64,000 nt of DNA. Origin: Armatimonadota bacterium (lineage in GTDB: Bacteria > Sysuimicrobiota > Sysuimicrobiia > Sysuimicrobiales > Humicultoraceae). Positions 17,106 to 24,691 of the stretch are shown in pieces. The stretch is taken from assembly GCA_016869025.1 (NCBI GenBank), contig VGFA01000004.1:1-64000 (forward strand). Reading direction: 5' to 3'. The position numbers were made by a program, and so were the translations under genes. How positions within the stretch are numbered: position 1 is the first letter of the stretch; every line of letters begins with the position of its first letter. Under the pieces are notes generated by a model that ran no database searches, was not told where the DNA came from, and saw only the letters and a program-made list of their open reading frames with translations.

Positions 17106-18071
17106 ATGCAGATCCTGGTCTTCCGCGGCTCGGAGACCATCACCGACCCTCCGGAGCCGCTCGATACCCTCCGTGGGCGCGCGGGTCAGGCCCTGTGGAT
17201 TGACCTCTCGCACCCCACGTCCGAGATGATGATGCCCATCGCCGCCGCCTTCGGGCTGCACCCGCTGGCAGTCGAGGACGCGCTCAAGCGCCGGCAGCGG
17301 CCCAAGGCCGAGGAGTACGAAGGGTTCCTTTTCATCACCACCCACGCCGCGCGGCTCCGCGGCGCGGCCGGGCACGACGTGTCCCTGGACGAGATTGACA
17401 TCTTCTTCGGCGCGGGCTTCGTCATAACCGCGCACAGCGGCGCGGCGCCCGTTCTGGACGAGGTCCGGCGGCGGCTGGCGCTGACCTCGCCTGATCTGCG
17501 CGACACGGATGGCTACCTCCTCTACGCCATCCTCGACGCCGTCGTGGACTCGTACTTCCCGGTGCTCGACGCCCTGGACGACTACGTTGAGCGCCTCGAG
17601 GACACGCTCTTCAAAGGCCCAAAGCAACGGACGATGGACCAGCTCTTCGCGGCAAAGCGCGCGCTGCTGCACCTGCGGCGGGTCGCCGCGCCCCAGCGCG
17701 ACATGATGAACCTGATGCTGAGGCACGACTCGCGGTTGATCGGCGCGCCGCTGCGCGCGTACTTCCGCGACATCTACGACCACCTGCTGCGCATCACCGA
17801 GCAGATTGACACGCACCGCGACCTGCTGGCCGGCGCGCTGGACATCTACCTCAGCATCGTGAGCAACCGGCTGAACGAGGTCATGAAGGTGCTCACGGTG
17901 ATCACAGCGGTCTTTGCCTCGCTGGCGGTGATCTCCGGGGTCTACGGGATGAACTTCGAGCGCGCCTATCCGCCGTTCGGCTGGCGGCACGGGTTCATCG
18001 CGGCCCTGGGGTTGATGGCCGCGAGCGTGCTGACGATGCTCGCGATCTTCCGCCGGCTGCGTTGGCTGTGA
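17106..18071 (+). CDS. corA: CorA-family divalent metal ion transporter
   Basis: An inner-membrane magnesium/cobalt channel of 321 residues. The long N-terminal cytoplasmic part (LWIDLSHPT... LHPLAVEDAL) is followed by the helical stalk. Two C-terminal membrane helices have the signature YGMNF in the first loop (about 280-284). The ATG at 17106 is chosen by homology; the frame is open upstream to 16968. Its stop overlaps the pncB start by four bases (GTGA). Metal specificity cannot be read from sequence. Confidence 0.92.
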   Translation: MQILVFRGSETITDPPEPLDTLRGRAGQALWIDLSHPTSEMMMPIAAAFGLHPLAVEDALKRRQRPKAEEYEGFLFITTHAARLRGAAGHDVSLDEIDIFFGAGFVITAHSGAAPVLDEVRRRLALTSPDLRDTDGYLLYAILDAVVDSYFPVLDALDDYVERLEDTLFKGPKQRTMDQLFAAKRALLHLRRVAAPQRDMMNLMLRHDSRLIGAPLRAYFRDIYDHLLRITEQIDTHRDLLAGALDIYLSIVSNRLNEVMKVLTVITAVFASLAVISGVYGMNFERAYPPFGWRHGFIAALGLMAASVLTMLAIFRRLRWL

Positions 18072-19435
18072 GCGGCCCCGCACCTTCGCCCGGCTTCGGC
18101 TACGTAACGCCGTCCAACGTTGCCCTGCTCGTTGACCTCTACGAGCTGGCCATGGCGGACAGCTACCTGCGCAACGGCATGAACGGGCGGGCGACGTTTG
18201 CCCTGTTCGTCCGATCCCTGCCCCCGTCCCGCGCGTTCCTGGTAAGCGCCGGGATCGAGCCGGCCCTGGCCTGCATCGAGGCGCTGCGCTTCACAGACGA
18301 GGCAATCAGCTACCTGCGTGGGCTGCGGCTGTTCAGCGAGCAGTTCCTGGAGTACCTGCGCGACTTCCGCTTCACCGGCGACGCGCGCGCGATCCCAGAA
18401 GGCGAGGTGTTCTTTCCACCAGAGCCCCTGCTGGAGATCAGCGCGCCCCGCATCGAGGCCCAGATCGTCGAGACGCTCCTGCTGAACACGCTGAACTTCC
18501 AGGTGATGGTTGCCAGCAAGGCGGCCCGGACGGTGCTGGCCGCCCGGGGCCGCGGGGTGGTGGACTTCTCGCCGCGGCGTGACCACGGCGCCGACGCCGC
18601 GCTGAAGGCCGCGCGCGCCGCCTACATCGCGGGCTGCACCGGCACGTCGAACGTGCTCGCAGGCATGATGTACGGAATCCCGGTCGTGGGGACCATGGCG
18701 CACTCGTACATCATGTCCTTCTCGGATGAACTCGAGGCCTTCCGCGCGTTCGCGCGCGACTTCCCCACCAACGCCGTGCTGCTCATTGACACCTACGACA
18801 CGATGCAGGGCGTGGTGAACGCCATCACGGTCGGCCGCGAGATGACCGCGGTGGGCGCGCGCCTGCTCGGCGTGCGCATAGACAGCGGGGACCTGACCGC
18901 GCAGAGCCGGGCCGTGCGCGCGGCGCTGGACGCGGCCGGGTTGCGTGAGGTGCAGATCTTCCTCAGCGGAGACCTCAACGAGTACCGCATCGCCGAGATG
19001 CTGGCGCAGGGCGCGGCCGCGGACGCCTTCGGCGTTGGCACCGAGCTGGGGACCTCCGCGGACGCGCCCAGCGTCGGGGGCGTCTACAAACTGGTCGAGG
19101 ACGAGAAGGGCTACCGGATCAAGTTGAGCGCCGGCAAAGCGACCCTGCCGGGTCGAAAGCAGATCTGGCGTCGCCACGACCCTGAAGGACAGCCATCCGG
19201 CGACCTGCTGGCGCTGCACGACGAACCCGGACCGCCCGGCGCGACGCCTTTGCTGCTCCCGGCTATGCAGGCAGGCAGCCGGATCCGGTCCGAGTCCCTT
19301 GCGGAGGTCCGGCAGCGGTGCACCGAGCGGCTGGCCGCGCTACCCGAGGAGCTGAAGCATCTCGACGACGGCGCGGCCTACCACGTGTCCCTGAGCCCAG
19401 GGCTGGCTGCGCTGCGCGAGCGGATGGATACCTAG
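18068..19435 (+). CDS. pncB: Nicotinate phosphoribosyltransferase
   Basis: This enzyme makes nicotinate mononucleotide from nicotinate and PRPP in the Preiss-Handler NAD salvage route. About 455 residues with LLVDLYELAMADSY (start), VVDFSPRRDHGADAA, GTSNVLAGMMYGIPVVGTMAHSY (phosphoacceptor His), LLIDTYDT and GVRIDSGDL. The GTG at 18068 overlaps the corA stop. The 3' end meets the M20 gene tail-to-tail, sharing CTAG. Confidence 0.95.
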   Translation: MSGPAPSPGFGYVTPSNVALLVDLYELAMADSYLRNGMNGRATFALFVRSLPPSRAFLVSAGIEPALACIEALRFTDEAISYLRGLRLFSEQFLEYLRDFRFTGDARAIPEGEVFFPPEPLLEISAPRIEAQIVETLLLNTLNFQVMVASKAARTVLAARGRGVVDFSPRRDHGADAALKAARAAYIAGCTGTSNVLAGMMYGIPVVGTMAHSYIMSFSDELEAFRAFARDFPTNAVLLIDTYDTMQGVVNAITVGREMTAVGARLLGVRIDSGDLTAQSRAVRAALDAAGLREVQIFLSGDLNEYRIAEMLAQGAAADAFGVGTELGTSADAPSVGGVYKLVEDEKGYRIKLSAGKATLPGRKQIWRRHDPEGQPSGDLLALHDEPGPPGATPLLLPAMQAGSRIRSESLAEVRQRCTERLAALPEELKHLDDGAAYHVSLSPGLAALRERMDT

Positions 19436-20784
19436 GGCAGCCCGGCGAACCGCTCGATCAACCGCGCCATCATGTAGATCGTCTCATCGAAGTCCGCCAT
19501 CCGGATGTTCTCGTCCGGCGTGTGGGCGCGGCTGCCCCAGTAAGACCCCCCGACGCTCACAACCGGGATTCCCAGCGCCGCGCCCAGGTCGTGCATCGGC
19601 CCGGTGCCCGGAGAAGAGGGGTACAGCTTGACCTCGCGGCCCGTCGCCTCCCCGGCCACGCGCGTCACGAGCGAGACAAACGGGTCGTCCAGGTCGGTGC
19701 GGTAGGCGCGCTCGCCTCCCAGGAGCGACACCGCGATCTCGATCCCCAGCTTCTTGAAGTGCGCTTCCACCAGGGCCGCGATCTCGCGCGGATCCTGGTC
19801 GGGCACGAGCCGGAAGTCCACCTTGGCCCGGGCACGACGCGGTAGCACTGTCTTGGAGCCCTCTCCGGTGTAGCCGCCCTCCAGGCCGCACACCGTACAC
19901 GTTGGCTGGTAGAGAAGCCTCATCACCGCGTCGAAACCGGTCGCCCCTCCGATGAAGCGGTCCACGCCGACGTGCGCCCGGAACTCGGGCTCATCGAAGG
20001 GGACCTTGCGCGCGGCCTCGATCTCTCGCGCGCTGGGCTCCCTCACGCGGTCGTAGAAACCCTCCACCAGGACGCGGCCCGTGACCGGATCCTTCAGGGA
20101 AGCCAGCGCCCAGGCCATCCGGTTGCCGGCACCCTCCACGACAGCCCCCAGCGACGAGTGAAGATCCCGGCTCGTGGCGTGCAGCTCCAGGTCGAGGTAG
20201 CATATCCCCTTGATGCCGGTGGTGATCTGCAGCCGCTCCTTGAGGTCGCGCTGCCCGGATTCCCAGATGCAGGCGTCGGAGCGCAGCGCGTCCGCATGAG
20301 CCTTCACATAGGAGCCAAAGTTGGGCGATCCGATCTCCTCCTCGCCCTCGACCAGGAACTTCACCCGGCACGGCAGCCGGCCGTGGGCTGCTTCAAGCGC
20401 CCTCACCGCGGCCAGGCGGGTGACCAGGTCACCCTTGTTGTCCGCGACGCCGCGCGCGTAGAGGCGGCCGTCCCGGACCACCGGCTCGAACGGCGGTGAG
20501 GTCCACTCGGCGAGCGGATCGGCGGGCTGAACATCGTAGTGGTCGTAGAACAGGAGCGTGCGTTCTCCCTCACCGGGGAACTCGGCGATCACGATCGGGG
20601 CGGCGTCTCCCTCCTGGTGAACCGCGACCGCGGCGCCGGCCTCCTCGAGCGCACCCCTGACCAGTGCCGCGCACTCGGCCACCCCCTCGCCGGTGGCCGC
20701 CACGCTCGGCTGGCGGAGCAGCGTGCGCAGCACCTCCAACGCGGGATCGGTCTGCTCTCTGGCGATGTCTCTCAGCGACGGCAT
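19432..20784 (-). CDS. M20-family metallohydrolase
   Basis: A di-zinc amidohydrolase of the M20/M25/M40 group, about 450 residues. Metal-binding motifs: LLFYDHYDVQP, GVADNKGDL, VEGEEEIGSPNF, and a late AHTPDENIR. The dimerisation domain lies in the middle (LHATSRDLHSSLGA). The ATG at 20784 follows GGAGGT. Similar to its neighbour at 20798 over the whole length (tandem duplication). With the racemase and acyltransferase nearby it may hydrolyse N-acyl amino acids or dipeptides; the exact substrate is inferred. Confidence 0.9.
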   Translation of the reverse strand: MPSLRDIAREQTDPALEVLRTLLRQPSVAATGEGVAECAALVRGALEEAGAAVAVHQEGDAAPIVIAEFPGEGERTLLFYDHYDVQPADPLAEWTSPPFEPVVRDGRLYARGVADNKGDLVTRLAAVRALEAAHGRLPCRVKFLVEGEEEIGSPNFGSYVKAHADALRSDACIWESGQRDLKERLQITTGIKGICYLDLELHATSRDLHSSLGAVVEGAGNRMAWALASLKDPVTGRVLVEGFYDRVREPSAREIEAARKVPFDEPEFRAHVGVDRFIGGATGFDAVMRLLYQPTCTVCGLEGGYTGEGSKTVLPRRARAKVDFRLVPDQDPREIAALVEAHFKKLGIEIAVSLLGGERAYRTDLDDPFVSLVTRVAGEATGREVKLYPSSPGTGPMHDLGAALGIPVVSVGGSYWGSRAHTPDENIRMADFDETIYMMARLIERFAGLP

Positions 20785-20797
20785 CAGGACCTCCGCA

Positions 20798-22150
20798 CTA
20801 TGATTCGAGCGCGAAACGCTCCAGCACGTGCGCAATCATCACGATCGTCTCCTCGAAGTCGGCAGCCCGGATGTGCTCGTCCGGCGCGTGGGCCCCGCAG
20901 CCCCAGTAGCCGCTCCCGATGCTGAGGATGGGCACGCCCAGCAGATCCCCCAGGGGGTACATCGGCCCCGTGCCCGCCGAGGTGGGAAGGAGCACCGTCT
21001 CGCGTCCGGTTGACGCGCGGACCGCGTTCACGACAGTTCGTACGAACGGATGGGACAGATCGGTCTGGAAGGCGCGCTCACCCCCCAGAGATCTGATGTC
21101 GCAGTCCGCAAACCCGGCGCGGTCGAGGTGGGCGCGCAGGAGTCCTACGATCTCCTCGGGATCCTGGTCGGGCACAAGCCGGAAGTCAATCTTGGCGCGC
21201 GCCCTGCGGGGGAGCACGGTCTTCATCCCGCCTCCGGTGTATCCCGCCTCAAGCCCGCAGACGGTGCAGGTGGGTTCAAAGAGCAGGGCACGCAACGCAT
21301 CCCCTCCGGTGCGTCCGCCGATGAAGCCGCGCACGCCCGCGTGTACCCGCATCTGCCCCTCTTCGAAGGGCACCTCCCGGGCGGCGGCGAGCGCTTCGGC
21401 CCGCGGGGCTTTCACCCTGTCGTAGAACCCCGGGATCAAGATGCGACCGGTGGCGTCGCGCAACCCGGTGACGGCCCACGCCAGACGGGTAGCAGCACCC
21501 TCGACGAGGGCGCCCAGCGAGGAGTGCAGGTCCCGACTGGCGGCGGTCAGTTCGATCTCAACGTAGCAGATGCCCTTCACCCCGGCGATGACGTTCATTC
21601 GTTCGGCCGGATCCCGGTCGCCGTACTCCCACACGCAGGCATCGGCCCTCAACCGATCGCGCAGGCCGGTGACGTAGGAGTCGAAGTGCACCGATCCGAT
21701 CTCCTCTTCACCCTCAACCAGGAACAGCACGCGACACGGGAGCCTGCCCGAGGTATCGCGCAGCGCCCGCAGCGCGGCCACCCGCGTGACGAGGTCGCCC
21801 TTGTTGTCGCTCGTCCCCCGTCCGTAGATGCGGCCGTTCCGCACCGTGACCGCAAACGGCGGAACCGTCCACTCATCGAGGGGCTCTGCGGGCTGCACAT
21901 CGTAGTGGTCGTAGAACAGGAGTGTCCGGTCGCTGCGGCCTGCGAACTCAGCCAGGACCACGGGCGCGGCGCCGGGGAGGCGCAGTATCTCGGCGGTTCC
22001 TCCGGCGGCCTCGAACATCCCGCGGACCGCGGCCGCCGTCTCTTCCAACCCCTGCCCCTGGGCGGCAACGCTGGGCAGCCGGACAAGCCCATCGAGGAGG
22101 CTGATGTGTTCGGTCAGGTGAGCGGCGGCGTGGGCGCGGAGTGCATTCAT
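20798..22150 (-). CDS. M20-family metallohydrolase (paralogue)
   Basis: About 450 residues, with the same motif set as the gene downstream: LLFYDHYDVQP, GTSDNKGDL, VEGEEEIGSVHF and AHAPDEHIR. The ATG at 22150 is the first start consistent with homology (MNALRAHAAAHLTEHISLLDGL); the frame is open far upstream but that part overlaps the divergent GNAT gene. The two tandem copies form a two-gene operon facing away from the GNAT-racemase pair, with a 60-base divergent promoter region between. Confidence 0.9.
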   Translation of the reverse strand: MNALRAHAAAHLTEHISLLDGLVRLPSVAAQGQGLEETAAAVRGMFEAAGGTAEILRLPGAAPVVLAEFAGRSDRTLLFYDHYDVQPAEPLDEWTVPPFAVTVRNGRIYGRGTSDNKGDLVTRVAALRALRDTSGRLPCRVLFLVEGEEEIGSVHFDSYVTGLRDRLRADACVWEYGDRDPAERMNVIAGVKGICYVEIELTAASRDLHSSLGALVEGAATRLAWAVTGLRDATGRILIPGFYDRVKAPRAEALAAAREVPFEEGQMRVHAGVRGFIGGRTGGDALRALLFEPTCTVCGLEAGYTGGGMKTVLPRRARAKIDFRLVPDQDPEEIVGLLRAHLDRAGFADCDIRSLGGERAFQTDLSHPFVRTVVNAVRASTGRETVLLPTSAGTGPMYPLGDLLGVPILSIGSGYWGCGAHAPDEHIRAADFEETIVMIAHVLERFALES

Positions 22151-22210
22151 GGGAGTCGCAGGAAGAGTTCTGACCTGGCCCGGCGAATCCTTCCCCGTTG
22201 TGAAGCGGTC

Positions 22211-23044
22211 ATGAGCGAAATCATAATCAAGACCCTCAAGGACATCGAGTCGTTCCGGCGGATCGAGGCACTCCAGATGGAGATCTGGGGAATGCCCGAG
22301 CGCGACGTCGTGCCGGTGCACCAGTTGCAGGCGGCATCCGGTGCCGGCGGCGCGGTGATTGCCGCGGTTGACCCCGACGGCGCATTTGTCGGGTTCTGCT
22401 ACGGCTTCGCCGGATGGCGCGACGGCCGGCCGCTCTTCTATTCGCACATGGCCGGCGTCCTGGGAGGCAGGCAGTTGCAGGAGGTAGGGTTCCGGCTGAA
22501 GTGCGCCCAGCGGCAGGCCGCTATCGCCATGGCATATGACCGCGCGGTCTGGACGTACGACCCGCTCCAGAGCGTGAACGCGCGGTTCAACATGCACAAG
22601 CTGGGGGCCACGGCCTGCCGCTACTACGTCAACTACTACGGCGACATGCCGGACGAGCTGAACCGCGGAATGGAGAGCGACCGGATCGAGGTGGATTGGG
22701 AGCTATGCTCCCGTAGGGTTGAGGACGCGATGTCGGGCCGGGCCCCGGACCGCGCGTGGCCGCAGGCGCCGCACGCGTTGCGGGCAGAACCGGCAACCTC
22801 GGCGCCAGCAGATCCGGAGCTCGGCATCGAGGCGCCGGTGGTCCTCCTGGAGATCCCCACCGATTTCCCGGCCGTTCGGCTGCGGGACCAGAGTCTGACC
22901 CAGGCGTGGCGGGTGGCCAGCCGCGAGGCGTTCCTGCACTACTTCGGTCGCGGCTACCGGGCCGTGGACTTCCTGCTGCACCGGGGCGAACGGCTCAGGG
23001 GCGAGTACGTGCTTTCACGAGAAACCAGTGAGGAGGAGCCATGA
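22211..23044 (+). CDS. GNAT-like acyltransferase
   Basis: A 277-residue protein with a GNAT-like N-terminal part (RIEALQMEIWGMPERDVVP.HQL, FCYGFAGWRDG, YSHMAGVL, LKCAQRQAAIAMAYDRAVWTYDPLQSVNARFNMHKLGA). Proteins of this type sit beside N-succinylamino acid racemases and, in the Geobacillus pathway, transfer succinyl from succinyl-CoA to D-amino acids. Here the stop overlaps the racemase start (ATGA), strongly supporting a shared pathway. The acyl donor is inferred, not shown. Confidence 0.75.
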   Translation: MSEIIIKTLKDIESFRRIEALQMEIWGMPERDVVPVHQLQAASGAGGAVIAAVDPDGAFVGFCYGFAGWRDGRPLFYSHMAGVLGGRQLQEVGFRLKCAQRQAAIAMAYDRAVWTYDPLQSVNARFNMHKLGATACRYYVNYYGDMPDELNRGMESDRIEVDWELCSRRVEDAMSGRAPDRAWPQAPHALRAEPATSAPADPELGIEAPVVLLEIPTDFPAVRLRDQSLTQAWRVASREAFLHYFGRGYRAVDFLLHRGERLRGEYVLSRETSEEEP

Positions 23045-24150
23045 GGGTCGAGGCGGTTGAACTGCGCCAGATCGAGATGAGGTTGCGTGCGCCGTTTGAG
23101 ACTTCGTTTGGGCGCGAGGAGGACAAGGTCTGCCTGTTGGTGCGCGTGCAGGCCGGCGGCCTGGAGGGTTGGGGCGAGGTCCCGGCCGGCACGGCCCCGC
23201 TCTACAACGAGGAGACATCTGATACGGCCTGGTCGGTGCTGGAGCGGTTCCTGGTCCCGCCGCTGCTTGGAAAACAGGTTCCCTCACCGCAGGAGTTCGC
23301 CGCCGGCGCCGTCCATATCCGCCGCCACCACATGGCCAAGGCAGGGTTGGAGGCCGCGTTGTGGGACATCGCGGCACAACAGCAGGGGCAGCCGCTGTCG
23401 CGGCTGTTGGGCGGCGAACGCGCCACGGTGCCGGTGGGCGTGAGTCTGGGAATCGAGCCGACGGTGGCCGACCTGCTCTCCCGGGTCGCCAACTACCTAG
23501 GGCAGGGCTACCGGCGCATCAAGGTCAAGATCAAGCCGGGCTGGGACATCGAGCCGACACGCCGCATCCGCGAGCGGTTCGGGGAAATCCTTCTCCAAGT
23601 GGACGCCAACTCTGCCTACAATCTGGCCGACGCCCCGATCTTCAAGGCGCTGGACGCCTTCAACTTGCTGCTGATCGAGCAGCCGCTGGCCGAGGACGAC
23701 ATGGTGGACCACGCCGCGCTTCAGGCGCAACTGCGGACAGACATCTGCCTGGACGAATCCATCGTCCACGAGCGCGCGGCCAGGGCGGCCCTGCAGCTCG
23801 GGGCCTGTCGGGTCATCAACATCAAGCAGGCGCGGGTCGGCGGGCTATCGGCGGCGGTGGCGATCCACGACGTGTGCCGTGCGCAGGGCGTCCCGGTGTG
23901 GTGCGGCGGCATGCTGGAAACGGGCATCGGCCGGGCGGCCAACCTGGCGCTCACGTCGCTTCCGAACTTCGCGCTACCGGCCGACCTTTCGGCCAGCGAC
24001 CGCTACTTCGCGCAGGACCTGATCGACCCCCCTATCACGCTCAACACCGACGGGACGATCACGGTTCCGACCGGCGTCGGATTGGGCGTGCGGATCGTGC
24101 CCGAGCGTGTCGAGAAGCACACGGTGCGGATGGTGCGGCTAACGTCGTAA
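23041..24150 (+). CDS. N-acylamino acid racemase / o-succinylbenzoate synthase
   Basis: Enolase-superfamily enzyme of 369 residues. Catalytic residues line up with the NSAR/OSBS family: Lys161 and Lys163 (KVKIKPG), metal ligands Asp188, Glu213 and Asp238 (QVDAN, IEQPL, CLDES), and Lys262 (NIKQARVGG). The family includes MenC and N-succinylamino acid racemases, often both activities. No other men genes are visible. Coupling to a GNAT transferase and proximity of M20 hydrolases favour the amino acid racemase pathway. Confidence 0.88.
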   Translation: MRVEAVELRQIEMRLRAPFETSFGREEDKVCLLVRVQAGGLEGWGEVPAGTAPLYNEETSDTAWSVLERFLVPPLLGKQVPSPQEFAAGAVHIRRHHMAKAGLEAALWDIAAQQQGQPLSRLLGGERATVPVGVSLGIEPTVADLLSRVANYLGQGYRRIKVKIKPGWDIEPTRRIRERFGEILLQVDANSAYNLADAPIFKALDAFNLLLIEQPLAEDDMVDHAALQAQLRTDICLDESIVHERAARAALQLGACRVINIKQARVGGLSAAVAIHDVCRAQGVPVWCGGMLETGIGRAANLALTSLPNFALPADLSASDRYFAQDLIDPPITLNTDGTITVPTGVGLGVRIVPERVEKHTVRMVRLTS

Positions 24151-24161
24151 CGATCTCACCG

Positions 24162-24677
24162 CTAGTCACCCAGCACCGGCGGCGGAACCACCGGCACCGG
24201 AGCCGGCGGTCTCCGGACTGCCGGAGCGCCCGTGCCCCTGAACACCGATACCGCCTGGATCAGCGTGCCGCCCTCGGCGTAGATGACCCGGAAGCCGATC
24301 CCGGCCCCGCGATAGAGCAGCCAGTCCGCCCGCGTGCCGGCGAAGTTGCTGGGAACCGCCTGGTCGGGCGGGCCGTGGATCCACCAGACGCGTGAACCAT
24401 CCAGGCCGACGGTGATGCCCTCCGCGGTCTGATAGGCCACGCCGCAGTTGGTTTCCAGGCGGCTGACCCGGCCGTCGGTGTAGGCCACGGCGATCTCGCA
24501 CGGCAGGCGACCGAGCAGCGACCGCACCTGCGCAGCGGTCATGCCGATCTTGACAGGGCCGATCGCTTCGCCCGGCACGATCGCCCAAACGCCCGGGATC
24601 TGAGCGGCACCGGCCGCAGGAACCGCCAGGACCAGCAGAGTGGCCCAGGCGGTCAGCGCGTGGATGTGGGCCGACAT
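24162..24677 (-). CDS. Exported protein of unknown function
   Basis: A 171-residue protein starting at ATG 24677 after GGAGGACAC. It has an N-terminal signal peptide (ALTAWATLLVLAVPAAGAAQ). Residues after it (IGPVKIGMTAAQVRSLLG) resemble the short motif seen in SmpA/OmlA-type and other beta-rich envelope domains. It ends in a Pro/Val-rich tail (RRPPAPVPVVPPPVL). It follows the UPF0182 gene by 14 bases and is probably co-transcribed. Function not recognised. Confidence 0.7.
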   Translation of the reverse strand: MSAHIHALTAWATLLVLAVPAAGAAQIPGVWAIVPGEAIGPVKIGMTAAQVRSLLGRLPCEIAVAYTDGRVSRLETNCGVAYQTAEGITVGLDGSRVWWIHGPPDQAVPSNFAGTRADWLLYRGAGIGFRVIYAEGGTLIQAVSVFRGTGAPAVRRPPAPVPVVPPPVLGD

Positions 24678-24691
24678 GTGTCCTCCCTGCT

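Noticed and set aside
16983-18083. Long open frames antisense to corA and to other GC-rich genes
   Set aside because: They are mirror frames of strong genes with third-position GC bias and have no family features.
20798-22597. Extension of the M20 protein to 599 residues
   Set aside because: The extra N-terminus is antisense to the GNAT gene, lacks similarity to M20 proteins, and an ATG at 22150 fits the family.
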